Shown piece by piece: positions 34,227-46,680 of a DNA stretch of 64,000 nt. The stretch spans positions 9,115,579 to 9,179,578 of the forward strand of contig NC_134935.1 in NCBI RefSeq assembly GCF_051020765.1. Reading direction: 5' to 3'. The number at the start of each line of letters is the position of its first letter. The first letter of the stretch is position 1. This DNA is from Lasioglossum baleicum (Eukaryota > Arthropoda > Insecta > Hymenoptera > Halictidae). A program made the translations under genes and the position numbers. The notes under the pieces were generated by a model. It was not told the origin of the DNA and made no database searches. It was given only the letters and a program-made list of their open reading frames with translations.

Positions 34227-37082
34227 TTAAACAAAATGTGTATCTCTCGTATTAGTCACGACATATAAGTTCCTTCCCCCCTGTACCCAGTGAACTCTCG
34301 GTTTATGTCACTATGATGAAGACATTCGTATCGTACGGGGGTAGACGCTGAAAAATAAATTGTGCTATTTAGAAATCGGGTTGTACGATAAAAAATAGTT
34401 GCAGAACTTCAGAATATCAGGTTACAAGAGGGCTGCTTATTACAAAAATTTCGGAGCGTGCTACCCTCACACACAGCAGTGTATTTTCTAAGGGGAATAC
34501 CGTGCTAAATAAAACTACTGCCAAGATTATTTACACAACACTCGGCTGGTATTTGTTTACAGGAATTTCGGGGCACGGCGGCGACAACGTTGACCCTTTA
34601 TCAGGGCAACGTCTATCGGCGGAATGTTTCTGCAGCAGAACGTTTCTACATCGGTTCGTTCGCGCTCTATCGCGTAGAAGGGACGAACGAAAGGAATAAG
34701 GGAGGTAAGAAGGAGTTTGTTTTACGATCCAGCGCCTCTGATGAAATTTTCTATTATTTTATCTGCGCGAGGTGCAGCGTGCCAAACAACCTCCCGGATT
34801 ACAATCATTGAGCTTTGTGCTGCATCGCGCGGCACGTCCAATCGAATTTTTTCGGTTTCTCTGTCGTATCAGCAGTTGCAATCGGAGCCATTCCTCCGCG
34901 GACCGAATTGAAATTCTAACCGGGTGCGAATCGATCTTTGGCCAGCGCTAGGTGTCCTTTTGTAGGCGAATGCGCGTCGTGCATTCCCAGTTATACATCA
35001 GTCGAGGCGAGCTTGCGCCTTAGTCGCTGCTGCAGTCACGGGGACGTGCCTCGTTACTTTCAAGTGCCACGATATTATACGATACTGAACGCCGAAGCGT
35101 ATCTCTCCGGCTCCTCGAAGACGATCCAATTATATACGCCGGAGGTATCCTTCAAATGACTCTCGCCCTACAAGCGCTTGAATTTAGACTAATTGTAAGA
35201 GCGTTCAAACCTCTCGTTCGAGAAATATGAATTCTAAACATTTTATTCACTGCAGCGCCGACGCCCGGACACTTTCAACGCTTTTTCATCCTCGCGAGTC
35301 GAAATCATCGCCAAATCCATTCAAATTATTATACAGGGTTGGGGCGATAAACTTGTCCGCCTTGGATATTTCAGTTATCCGTAATCAGAGTTGTTGGTGG
35401 ACTTGGAAAAAAACCCACTTTATTCGAAATTGTTATTCAAATAAAATTTTTGCCCAACTCTGCTCGTAGTAACACGAAAATATGACGTATACAAAAGTTG
35501 AATGGGGTGTAGAGGGGGAAATATTGTGGTGTAAACACTTTTCAACCACCAAAATTATGTGTATTTAAAGTGAATGCTATGAATCGGACATTCCAAATGC
35601 AACGGCGTAATGCTTCACATTTTTAATGTGAAAACTTCTTTAGGCGCATCGCGTACACAATTGCTGGACGGTGAATGAGTCTGATCCGTCACGCTCCGAG
35701 GTGAAACGCTGTTCGGGTAAATTCGAAGAAACAGACAGGTGTGCAATCGCCATAGATGTGTTCACGTTATTTGTGCGGTCTTATGCGCACAGTATTGGTC
35801 TGATTTTTTTCATTGAAAACAGTAATGTTCTTATAGAAATGTCGTCCTCTGTAGACGACCCGTGCGCATCTTCTTGCTGAATAAAATCTCTCATAGTGAT
35901 ATTTAGATGCATACAGGTGCAAGATTTGAAATTCAATTGGTTTGAATGGAATCTGGCGCATGCCAACCAGTACTGCAATGTCTTTCAGGCGACGTGTACG
36001 AGTATTAAGACTCCGGTGGTAATTCAAACTTAAGACTACCCATTTAGTTTGTTGAGTTACTGCCGCAGACAGCCGCGTCGAAGACGTATTCTATAGTGCA
36101 TAAGAAATTAGGACATTGGAAGTCGCGTTCACCTACTTTAGACTGAAAGATTAGAGGATTTACTTACTCGAATGAATTTCTAGAAACGCCCGAGATAAAT
36201 AGCGAGCGTTTAACGAGCGCTTTCCACGACCCCGCGGCACGAAGAATCGATAGTAACGCGACACACCGAGTCTATTGCAATTACTCGCGTTAATAGACCG
36301 ATGCGTTTTCAACTCGCCGCGATCATACTCGAGCAATGAATTTATATTAAACCGGAATTGCTTTCGTAACGGAAGCATCGTATCGTCGGGTACATCTGTC
36401 GCGATGTTCATTTCTGTTTCCACCACGCACCGAGATCTCTGCAATTGTGCGGTACTCGCAAACGTATACGACTATGAAACATTCCTCTCTTGCGAATTGC
36501 ACGCAACGCGAATTACTTCGTTCGCAATTGCACCCCTTGGAGTGTTACTCGCGTCTTTATACTAGCCGCAATCAGGTTTTAATTCTCTTCCAAGTTTATT
36601 TGTCCATACGCGCTTTCATCCTCACGCGTCCATCATTTTCGTAATTGAACTCCTAACCACATAATAGTGGATCATATTCGCGACGAACATTTCAAACAGG
36701 ATATACTAAACACGAGCGTTATTCTCGTAAAAATAAGTCGGAAGAAAGGAATAATGTTTTTTGAAAATGCAGCAAATACACGTGCTAAAATTTAAGAGTT
36801 ACTATCGTCGAGTTGTCACAGGACGATAGAAAACAAGTTTTAGATAATGATAGTAAAAGGTGTTTCTGATAAAATAAAATGCGTTTTCTTGTTTCGTTTC
36901 ATTAAGTAATGGTATAATAATTTTGGCGGCGACAGGATATCAAGGGACAGCTGATATTGGGTCTATTTCATGCAATTGAATAGTGAAATGTATGTTAACA
37001 CCCTAAACGAGCAATTAACAAAACATGCACATTGCAATACTGAAACAGAAATACATCATGTCAACAGGACAATTCTAGTGTA
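34227..37082. other. Intronic single-copy DNA, CpG-rich 34560-35130
   Basis: 35332-35350 (CAGGGTTGGGGCGATAA) may be one end of a degraded foldback. ATCGGACATTCCAAATGCAA at 35583 resembles 57975. Nothing else was recognised. Confidence 0.5.
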
Positions 37083-37135
37083 GGGGAGACCGGGACGCGC
37101 GGTTGATACAGGGACAGGGTTGATACAATGCAATT
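37083..37135. repeat. Possible transposon end, GGGGAGACCGGGAC...GGTTGATAC
   Basis: GGGGAGACCGGGACGCGCGG followed by two TTGATACA strings looks like a terminal sequence. No partner end was found. Confidence 0.3.
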
Positions 37136-37299
37136 ATCTAGACACTATGTATATGTAGCACAATTATAGCTAAATATTTGCGGCTTGTCAGTTAACTGTG
37201 ATGAAAATTACGCATGTTTCAACAGCGTTGACAATCTAGTTTGTTTCGATGTATTTCAAAGTTGCCGCAAATTCAAGTATTCAAATAATAAAGCTGGCT

Positions 37300-37815
37300 A
37301 TTTAAACGATTCAATTTTGTTTCTTCTAAAATGAATATTATTTCAATAATTGTGAATCATTTAAATAGAAAAATATTTCTTCAAGAGTGTGAATATTATT
37401 TCAATAATGGTGAATCGTTTAAATAGAAAAATATTTCTTCTAAAGTGTGTGTGAAATGCTATTTCAATAATTGAATCGTTTAAATATAAAAATATTTCTT
37501 CTAAAGAGAATATTATTTTTCAATAATTGTGAATCGTTTAAATAGAAAAATATTTCTTCTAAAGAGAATATTATTTTTTTTCAATAATTGAATCGTTTAA
37601 ATAGAAAAATATTTCTTCTAAAGAGAGAATATTATTTCAATAACTGTGAATCGTTTAAATAGAAAAATATTTCTCATGAAGTGTGTGAATGTTATTTCAA
37701 TAATCGTGAATCGTTTAAATAGAAAAATATTTCTTATAAAGTGAATGTTGTTTTAATAATTAAATCGTTTAAATAGAAAAATATTTCTTCTAAAGCGCGA
37801 ATATGATTTCAATGT
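37300..37815. repeat. AT-rich minisatellite, about nine copies of a 56-61 bp unit
   Basis: Each unit contains TTTCAATAATTGTGAATCGT then TTAAATAGAAAAATATTTCT and TCTAAAG. Units differ by small insertions (GTGTG, GAGA) at the same place. The first unit is degenerate and the array ends where TCTAAAGCGCGAATATG passes into unique DNA. Confidence 0.93.
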
Positions 37816-38810
37816 TTTCCACTTTGTCCGTAAACGATTGAAGCGGCGAGTGTCAGGGGTCAACGAGCGAGTTTGTTTCAATTTCTTCCGGGGTAAACAT
37901 TGAATTTCGCCGTCGCGGCCGGAAGCACAATACTTTTTCGACGGCTGTAATATTTAACCACGTTGTTTGGCCCGGAGGAAGAGGCAACAAGCGCCGGAAA
38001 AAAAATCTGGCACGCTCGCTCTAAGAAGAGTATCGTTGCAGGGGCTTCAGTGGCTCCTCCGTTATGAAAACACGTCGCCCGTATTTCTTGGTCGTGTTTA
38101 CCGCTCCCGGCGGTATTTGCCTACTTTTTTCGAGACGAGGCGCAGATCCACGGAAACGCGAGAGTGGCGAATCGAGCCTCCCGGAAACAATAGGCGAACG
38201 AACGAGCACTCGGAAATGGCCCACTTAACCGTGCGTCACCGGCAACATATCGATATCGCGATGTTGCTTTTGTCGCGAGCAAGTTCCACGGATGCCTTCG
38301 CTATAATTGAACTGCGATGCCATATCTCGCTGTCTCTCTTCCCCTCTTCCACCATTTCTCACTCCTCCTCGTATACTTCCTTTGAACTACCAAGAAGCAA
38401 TCGACGAGGAGGACGGGAAAGTCACTGGTGTCTTCGGGCATAAGGAACCGCACACAAAGTCGGGCAATATTAGCACACACGGGGAAGCCAATATGTTAAC
38501 GTTGACGTGTTTGGGAGGCACTTTTAGCTGAATTCAGGCGTTCGCGGTGTTTATAGAGGAGCGCCCGTACTGGGGGACCGTCCCCGACGTGTTCTGATCT
38601 CGTTTGAAGGGTGCAGTTTTAGTCGAGAATGGAAAAATTGATAGACTACGTCTAATAGAGTGGGTTACTTGACCAACTCCGTACAGACCTTATAGTCCCG
38701 TCTAGTGGGCGAAAACTTTATTTTGAGCTGGATTTTTTACTTTATTTTTACCACGAATATTTTCATATTTTGTACAAACACAAGTCACATACCAGGCAAA
38801 GTTGTATTAC
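37816..38810. other. Intronic single-copy DNA, CpG-rich to 38450
   Basis: An open plus frame (37967-38443) shares the stretch with an open minus frame, and no domain is recognised. Confidence 0.5.
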
Positions 38811-39465
38811 TAGATTGCGGATCTGTATGCATTTATAGCAAAACCTTACTTTACCGGACTCAAAATTAGTACCTTTCTCCTACGAATTATGATGTATTTG
38901 GTATGTAATCCGGTAGATTTGTACCCAGCGCGGATGCAGATCGAAGTTTCGATACTCTGGGATCAATAGTTGAGGAGTTATGGTCGCTTAAAGTTGAGCA
39001 TATTTCCAGTTTCTTGACAGATAAGGGCACCGCCATATTGGTTTGTAGTGACGACCGCGAGCCGCTTACCTTGCCGTCCCCCCTCGACTTAATTCTAACC
39101 AACTCAGTAAGCTGCGTGCGACCGTCACTACAAATCAATATGGCGGCGCCCTTACCTGTCAAGAAACTGGAAATATGCTCAACTTTAAGCGACCATAACT
39201 CCTCAACTATAGATCCTAGAGGTACGAAACTTCGATCTGCATCCGCGCTGGGTACAAATCTACTGGATTACGTACTAAATACATCATAATTCGTAGGAGA
39301 AAGATGAAATTCAAAATTGTTGGAAAATTTAAAAAATTGAAAATGCCAATATATGTTTTCTCCTCTATTAAAATTATTAAGGGAAGAAATAACATTCAAT
39401 TTGGTTTCTATGTCTTGCGATCGATGCAGGCAATTTTTATTTTACATAAAGAGATCCGCAGTCTA
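38811..39465. mobile_element. hAT-type MITE (TAGACTGCGG family) carrying a foldback
   Basis: The left end TAGATTGCGGATCTGTATGC pairs with GAGATCCGCAGTCTA at the right, and TGTATTAC flanks it exactly at 38803-38810 and 39466-39473. A GTAGATTT/ATGGCGGC-type palindrome (38845-39303) interrupts it. The sequence right of the insert (GATGAAATTCAAAATTGTTG) resumes as in the copy at 5100. Confidence 0.85.
38845..39303. mobile_element. Foldback palindrome nested in a hAT MITE
   Basis: CTTTCTCCTACGAATTATGA at 38873 mirrors TCATAATTCGTAGGAGAAAG at 39303, and GGCACCGCCATATTGGTTTG mirrors a CAATATGGCGGCGCC run. The extra left sequence CCTTACTTTACCGGACTCAA has no partner at the right, so the right tip was lost. 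Confidence 0.8.
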
Positions 39466-41738
39466 TGTATTACAATACACCGATATAAGATTCCTCCAAA
39501 AGGGTCATCTAAATCGTATGGTATATGGATACGGCATGGTGCTTTCTAAAGTAGCAACAAAATAGAAGCGGTGCAAATCGTTGGTGTTGCTCACATTATT
39601 TGTACCGCGAATTCTGATGTACCTTGTACAAATCAAATCGAAAACTATAACAGTAAAAGTTGTACGCACAATCCCCTGACAAAAGATGGAAGGGTCATCT
39701 AAACGGTGTTTCCTAGGGCGGCAACAAAATTGAAGTGGTGTTAATTGGCGATAATTGTTCGAATTCGAGGTCAAACGCCCTCATAGTCTCCGGAAAGTTC
39801 CGCCCCTTCGCTCGAGAGCGGCGTAGCGCTGTTAAGGAGGGGTTGCTCGAGTGGCTTCTGAAATGAAAAGTTCGAAGCCGAGAGTTCGGAAACGAGTGGC
39901 AGTTTTAATATCGCACGCAACATTTAACGCGGCGGTGTAGTTAAGGATTCGCGGTTTTCTGGTGAATTCGGCTCGCCCCGGGCGGGGGTTCTCGTAGACG
40001 TCGGTGGATTTCTGCGCAATTACCGCCGCAGAATCGCGAGAATTGGGTCGCGCGACCGTTTAATCTTCCCGTGGTGCTCGGAGGTGTTGAACGGTCATCC
40101 TGGCCGGCGCATACATTACTTACTCTGATGGTACTCGGGGTCGTCCGGGGACGAGCGCTATTCGAGTAAGTTTTCGTCTTCGTAAAGATGTAAAGTATAT
40201 TTCATTCTCCTCGCGAGGATGTGCACTATAGTCTTGCTCACTTTTATGAAGACATAAAGAGTATAACGGTATAATAACGAACAGAATATTTCCCGTTTAT
40301 GGAGTAAAAGACGAGAGCTCTGGGAGTTATGTTATTTTACTTAAATGCAAACCAAAAACCCCATAAATCTCTAGCAGTTGATTGCACGAGTACGGGGACC
40401 ATTCAAATCTATGATCGTCGTCTCTTATTTATAGGGGGATGCCTCTAAAGAGGCACTATAACCGCGCCAGGTGCATTTCAACATGAAAAAATAATTTTAT
40501 GGCACAGATAAACGGTATCTCTTCGAGAAGATTCATTTCTTCATGTTTCTATTTAATGTAGTCTCTCCCTTGGAATCTTTACGATGAGTTGATTGCTCTT
40601 TCAGTGATTCATGGGGTCCCACCTAAGAGTAGAAATTATAGATTAACTGGTAAACTCAATACTGTTTTCGAAACAAGCCGTTAAACAGGAATCGGCTGAC
40701 GTGTCTGACCATAACCGACCAATTCTACTTCTTAAGTTTGCTAGGACACAAATCCATAATTAACACTAAAGCTACCACGGTCAAATTATAAAAATCCATT
40801 TATGGAAAATAATGGAATAAATTTCCTTGTCCAAGCATCTATTATATCGCAAACTTACAGGCGATCTCAATCAAAATTTAGCGTTGCCATTTTTATAAGG
40901 CAATATTTACCAGATACTTTTAATGCTTGGTAGGTTTAGTGTTAAAAAATGGATATTTTAAATTTTCTTTACGGACACGTATTAAGAAGGTTTTACAAAG
41001 TACCTTTTTTATTTTCTCATGCGATTCTTACCAATTGCAATTCCTTCAAAATCTTTTAAACTGTCAAATCTTGTAATTGCTCAAAAAAAGTCACGTCGAT
41101 TCTTAAGCAGTGGACAGTCTTTTAACGGTAAGAAAGTGGATCCGTTCGGCCGAATGTCTGAGATCGTTGCGGTTTAGCCAACCTCGCGTTATTTCTTCCT
41201 TTCTTTCGTTGACAGTTCGCCGGTTCACTTTGATTTCACGCTGGCGCAATTAACTGCTGTCAACAGCACACGCTCGCCGAGCGAGCTGACGTAGGCCGGA
41301 GGAAGACAAAACCGGCGGTTGGAGAAAGAAAGGGTAAGGGAGAGGAGTTTCCTCAGCCCGGAGCGTGGATTTCTCACCCTGTCATGATCACATTCTCACT
41401 TAGACAGCCGGCGCGGCCTGTCAGCGTTCCGTCCAACTTCCGCTCTCGTCTATCTATTTACTCCGGTTTCGTGTCTCGACTCGTGAAATTGATCTCGTGT
41501 ACTTTGTTCACGTGGTCGTTGGCTTTGTCGCGCTACGTGTTACGAGAGCAGACAAAGCTATTCTGCTGCATTAACCCTTAACACCTAGCATCACTGAAAG
41601 CGACTATTTCACATTACTTCATGAAAATAACAATACTTCATGAAAGTATCTATCCAAATTGTTAGCCATTCTTTTCATAATATAAATTTCTTGATGATTT
41701 CAGTGTGAATCTTTGCATTTCTATAGTACACATTTTAA
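39466..41738. other. Intronic single-copy DNA
   Basis: CpG-rich parts at 39780-40180 and 41130-41340. A partial repeat of AAAGGGTCATCTAAA at 39500 and 39690 suggests an old local duplication. No gene was recognised. Confidence 0.45.
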
Positions 41739-42162
41739 CTCCTTGCCGTAATTTGACGAGCCAGACACGTGATGAAGGTTTTTGACAAAGTCTAACAAAT
41801 ATGATTGTTACGCGTTTCATTTTAGATCAAATTAAATTTGCAATTCTCAATTTTTGTAAGCCAATTTTAAGAATGTGGAATTATATAATATTGTACAAAA
41901 TCCCATTCCCAGTGGTAGTAGTCTTTACAGATCTGAAATAAATAAAAATTGTACTGAATTTTGTGGAATTTTATCTACTAGCATTTTTTGAAAATTTTTA
42001 GAAGCAATAAATGATATCGTATTTAATATTTCATCAATATTTAAGCATTAAAATAAATGTAACCGTACAAAAGATATACATTTTCTCTTCCCTTCTACGA
42101 CATTTTTGTGCATAAAGACGTTCTAATCACAGTAACTGTAAAAGAAAAGGTACGGCAAGGGG
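41739..42162. mobile_element. piggyBac-like MITE (CCCCTTGCCGTAC family), longer copy
   Basis: It starts CTCCTTGCCGTAA after TTAA (41735-41738) and ends GGTACGGCAAGGGG before TTAG, a one-base change from TTAA. It runs opposite to 34033 and holds about 230 bp more. Confidence 0.75.
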
Positions 42163-42244
42163 TTAGAATTGAACTGAGTGAAACATTTCTTTCGATGATT
42201 GGAAAATTCATTGTAAAATGACAAAATTAAAAATATTGTTATAT

Positions 42245-42323
42245 TTTAATAATATAAATACTTTCTTTCGATTGAGAAAATTGCACGCGCTATAAATGAA
42301 TAAAGATCCGTAGTATAGTAATT
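42245..42323. mobile_element. Single right end of a TAGACTGCGG-family hAT MITE
   Basis: TATAAATGAATAAAGATCCG followed by TAGTATAG matches the right end of the family. The left part is not recognisable. Confidence 0.4.
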
Positions 42324-43065
42324 AGTTAGCCAAGATGTTCATTATTCCGTCAATAATCACCGTTCGAAAGGTCATAGAACGCGAATTGGGCCAAGAACCG
42401 CGATGATTTTTCTACATAACTTATCCCCCTGTCTCGGATTGCTGACGTATTGGTCTCTTAAAGGGTTCACTGAATGGGAACGTTTATCACCGTTGGGTAC
42501 ACGCAGCTCTTCTGTCGTCAGTCGAACGGAAAATCAATCCTGCGTGTCCTTCCTGAGTGGTAATGGTCCGCGACACGGTCAAAGCTTAGCTGCGACGTTC
42601 TCGAGCTTAAAGGACAGGGGAAATCCGATTCTCTCGTGCAATTTCTCTCGCAAATGAACTACTGGCTTTTCCACGTCCCAGTTCTCTCGTCTACGATTAT
42701 TTGCACCTCTATGCGCCTCAATCCACGTAGAACTAAACCGCTATCGATCACGATGCGCCGGTTATTTAATTTCATCTATCCTTCCATCAGACGCTGCCCC
42801 TCGAGAATGTATTACTACTTGTGCGAGTGGTCAAAGCATACATATACTGCGTTGCTCCGGAATGTATTTGATCATTACACTTTCGCTTTTCGACCAGTTG
42901 TCGATATTTAAAAACAAAACCTGGAGGAATAAGGTCACGTTTTAAAGTTTGAAACATGTTTTAAACAGGAAACTGAAGACACGCTGTCCCTCTAAAATGA
43001 TACAATTCGAAACATCTCTGACAACATGCTTCAGAGAAAATTTGAACGGTATCGAGTGTTATTAG

Positions 43066-43250
43066 TAGACAGCGGATCTTTGTGCAAAATAAAAACTGTC
43101 TATCTGATTTGCAACTAACTGGAGTGAAATAGAAGTTTATTTTATTTCTTAATATGTTTAATAGGGGTTGGTAATGAATTCTTCTTCTAATGTTTCTACT
43201 GTTTTAAATAATACCTACTCATTTTTGTCATGAATGGTTAAAACTGTCTA
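43066..43250. mobile_element. hAT-type MITE (TAGACTGCGG family), 185 bp
   Basis: The left end TAGACAGCGGATCTTTGTGC and the right end AAACTGTCTA. The flanks GTTATTAG and GTTGTTCG agree in six of eight bases. The interior AACTGGAGTGAAATAGAAGT matches 54285. Confidence 0.75.
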
Positions 43251-43982
43251 GTTGTTCGTTTTATTCGTGAATCGACGCATGAAGGACATATGGAGGTCGA
43301 CTTCGTTGTCTTTAAATTTTTGAATGCATTAATGGACGCAACCCGACATTAATTATAAATAAGTATTAACCTAATTACGTCGAATCTCGTCCCCGCGAAG
43401 ATTCCTATGAATTTTTTCCGAGAATTTTTCATATAAAAACATGGTCGTAGAAGAAGTTTCCACGCGAGGCCGCGTTAATTGGAACCGGGGCCTCGACCCC
43501 CGAACAACAGGCCGCGAGAAGTTGTCGCGAAGACGATAATATTCTTGGATGATGTTGATCAACCGAGCCGAGGCCGGCGCGGCGGGCTGTGGATAAAATT
43601 ACGTCATGCCGGAACGATTCTGCCCACCTACGTCCTGAATAATGCAGCATGAATCTTAATCACGCTCTCATTGTACATACTCGCGGGAAATACAAATTTT
43701 CCACGGCAATTTCTCCGGCCGCGTCTGCGAGTGGCGCGCGCGGATCGGGTTGCTGCCGAGCTGGGAAACTGTGGTTCCCGGCGCGGCGCGTTGACGCTTG
43801 CAACATTAATAACGAGAAATTACGTTCCCGGTAGGGGCACGGTTTTCTCAACCCCGGCGACCCAACCTGGACTTCTTCCTTCTTTCATCCCCCTATTTCC
43901 CGGCATTTCTACACGCTGCTTGCGCGAGACTGCCATCCGGCTCGTTCGGGCCGAAACGCGCCGCTAGGATTTTCTTTCCTCC

Positions 43983-44261
43983 GTTCGTCGCAACTTCCTG
44001 TTGAGCTATGTCCTGATTCGATATCGTACGACGACAATATCGTTTTCAAACAGCTAACCGGTTTCGGTAATATTTTTATACAAAATCAATAAAAAATAAT
44101 TTTATCCCTTCCAATGACCAAGTTCGTCGTAACTTCCTGTTGCGCTATGTCCTCATTAAATGTCGTACTAAGACAACATCATTGTCGTACACCTGTCTAA
44201 TTGCGGTAACATTTTTACACAAAGCAAATAAAAAATAATTTTATCCGTTTCAATGACCAAG
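43983..44261. repeat. Tandem dimer, about 139-bp unit
   Basis: GTTCGTCG.AACTTCCTGTTG opens each unit at 43983 and 44122; each closes AAAAAATAATTTTATCC and CAATGACCAAG. Confidence 0.9.
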
Positions 44262-44751
44262 ATTGCGGATATAAACGTGTGTGACAATAATAACCGGCAT
44301 GGTATGAAAAAAATCCGTAACTGTGCAGATGTGTTCTAGAAAATCGTGACCCAGTCAATGGTGAAAATAGAATATTTGGCTTTGATGCAACGGGTTCTAT
44401 TAAAAGTCTTGGAGCAGCAGCAAGGTAAGTCTGTCATGTTCCTGTCATGTGACAAATTTTTCTATTATTCATTTGTATAAACCTTAAAAATAGCACTGGT
44501 CCCTGATTGGTAATAACCTCATCTGTCAACGTGTCAATCATCGGGATGCAGTTAGAATGTAGACTAGGGGAGATTTTATTTTTCGACTTCTCCGAATTTT
44601 TTTAGGATATCCCCTACTATTGTGACACTATGATTTACCATAATTTATCACTATGTATATGCAAATAAAATGCAATTTTGAAATTTCATGAATTGGATTT
44701 CGAAAGAAATTTTTTCTTTAGCATTACATCTACTTCGTCTAACAATACATA

Positions 44752-45412
44752 CAGGTTGTGTCTATCGTTATCACCTCAAATATCTTTGTTGTTTTCGAAG
44801 ATACATTAAATGTCTTAAGGACAATTTTTGTTTTTGTGTAATTTTTTTAGAAATATCGAAGGTCACCTTCATTTTTTTAAATTGAACCACCCTTTTGTAA
44901 ACATCTACAATGATAGTCCCTTTCATTACGAATTCAGTGACTATAATTATTCAAGGTCATTCAAGTGACTACTGAAGACAATGAAATTAATATTTGAGCA
45001 GCTATAGCTGTCAATCCATATGTGAGTACGAGAGAAATTGCCCGAGAAGCAACCACGAGTCAAAGTAGCGTACTTGATACGAGTTCTGGCCCGACATAAA
45101 TTTCATTCGTTTCACATATCGCTACATCAGGAATTCATCAGGTTTTTTCTGTCCGTGACCTTTAATGGCCTTGAGTAATTATAATCACTGAATACGTAAT
45201 GAAAGGGACTAACATCGTAGATTTTAAAAAAGGATGGTTCCATTAAAAAAAAATGAAGGTGACTTTGATATCTCCAAAAAAATGACATAAAAACAAACAT
45301 TTTTTTCGGTGTCATATGATCCCCATTTTACCATTCAACTTTGTCCGCAAGACATTTAATGTATCTTTGAAAACAACAAAGATATTTGAGGTGATGAGGA
45401 TGATTTACCCTG
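44752..45412. mobile_element. Foldback element with a transposase relic at its centre, 661 bp
   Basis: The ends CAGGTTGTGTCTATCGTTAT and a GATTTACCCTG run are followed by arms of about 230 bp (ATCACCTCAAATATCTTTGT against ACAAAGATATTTGAGGTGAT; ATAGTCCCTTTCATTACG against CGTAATGAAAGGGACTA). TA flanks both ends. The centre codes for a degraded DNA-binding region (44998-45142). Confidence 0.82.
44998..45142 (+). pseudogene. Relic of a transposase helix-turn-helix region
   Basis: Frame 1 (from 44998) reads AVNPYVSTREIARE...SQSSV. After a shift of one base near 45076 the next frame continues IRVLARHKFHSFHISLHQEF. From memory of insect proteins, NPxxSTRxIARxxxxSxSSVxRIL followed by HKFHPYHxxLHQEL is the N-terminal DNA-binding region of a Tc1/mariner-like transposase type common in insects. 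Only about 48 codons remain and no catalytic DDE part is present, so it is dead. It sits exactly between the palindromic arms, which suggests the foldback is an internally deleted copy of the element that encoded it. The superfamily is less sure than the transposase nature. Confidence 0.65.
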
Positions 45413-46153
45413 TATAATGGAGAAAACCGAGTTAAAAAAATCATAAATTTTCAACCTCAATAGCGGCACGTTTTCTATTCTTTTAGATGGTGTCACAATC
45501 CTGGGGAGTGTCCCAGTAGACTACAAAATTAAGTTTAGAATCCTGGAGACATTAAAGACTTCTTTCGTGTTTCCCAAAATACGAACGGAATTAAGCCAAG
45601 CTGCGCAGTTTCGCTAACAGAAAAGGCTACCAAATGATTCAATAACGTAAAAGCTTTTCGGAACGGTTTACCGTGTGTACGTCAATGTGAGAATCCGCGC
45701 TGTTTTCCCCGCACAATTCTCCAGTTATTGCCGCAAAGTCCAGCCGCGCCGGCTCTTTTAGAATTGGCCATTCCGCGTCGCTCCGTCTTTCCCGCATTAT
45801 CCAGGCCATTAATAAATGATCGGGCCGGAAGCGTTTGCAAGCCTCGAGCCGCACCGGGGTCAACATTGGTGAAAGGTGGGACATCGGGAAACGTGTCTCG
45901 AGAACGACGCACAGTGGTCCGCAACGACGTTTTAGCAAGAGTTTAATTTAAGGGCAAATAGCTTTTAATATGAAGGGCGAAGGAAATCTACACAACGATG
46001 TAACAGTGAACGAGGAAGTACTTCTTCCTCTGTTTGAGTGGCCCTCTAAGACGGACCCTGTTTATAATTTTCGTTGCAAATATGGAAGAGTAGCTAAAAA
46101 GAAATGGGTCTCAGGAATCACTCCTTTTAAGGAAGTAAGGGACTGTAATGTAC
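45413..46153. other. Intronic single-copy DNA, CpG-rich 45690-45930
   Basis: Three overlapping frames on both strands in the CpG-rich part; none is recognised. Confidence 0.5.
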
Positions 46154-46340
46154 TAGACCGCGGATTTTATACATTTATGACAAAAATGGGTACATACACT
46201 TTAAGACAGTGGAGGTGTTAAAAATATTTAAGGCCACCAGTGTATTACTTTTACCTTAATAAGATAATTAATTTTATTTGGCTCCTGTGTCTTGCAATCG
46301 ATGCAAACATTTTTTATGTTGTATAAAGATCCGCAGTCTA
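46154..46340. mobile_element. hAT-type MITE (TAGACTGCGG family), 187 bp
   Basis: The left end TAGACCGCGGATTTTATACA pairs with TATAAAGATCCGCAGTCTA. The right flank GTAATGAC matches the left flank GTAATGTAC apart from one extra base. Confidence 0.8.
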
Positions 46341-46680
46341 GTAATGACAATAACGCACTGGCTACATCAATGTCATGGTTGTCAATTTTATTTCAGTTTA
46401 TAAACAAACTTTTGAGCATTGAGGAGCAATAAGTCGTGTTCAGTGTAGCTGTGCCAAGCAGAGGCTAAAAATATGTCGTGAAAAGTTTTATCGTTTTTCC
46501 TATTGATTCGTTCTCAACTGCAATAAATGAAGTGCTGAATGAAGCTGCGATAAAGAGAAAAAAGCGGCGCCGAAAAAAACACCATCCAAAAAATCAGAAG
46601 CGTCAGCAAAATTTTTTTACCGAAAACATTGTCGTCAGAAAATTGGCTAGAACTTTTCATCCGTTGACGCTATCATTACA

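Noticed and set aside
37300..37815. CRISPR-like regularly spaced repeats
   Set aside because: The units are directly tandem and AT-rich with no unique spacers, and the genome is eukaryotic.
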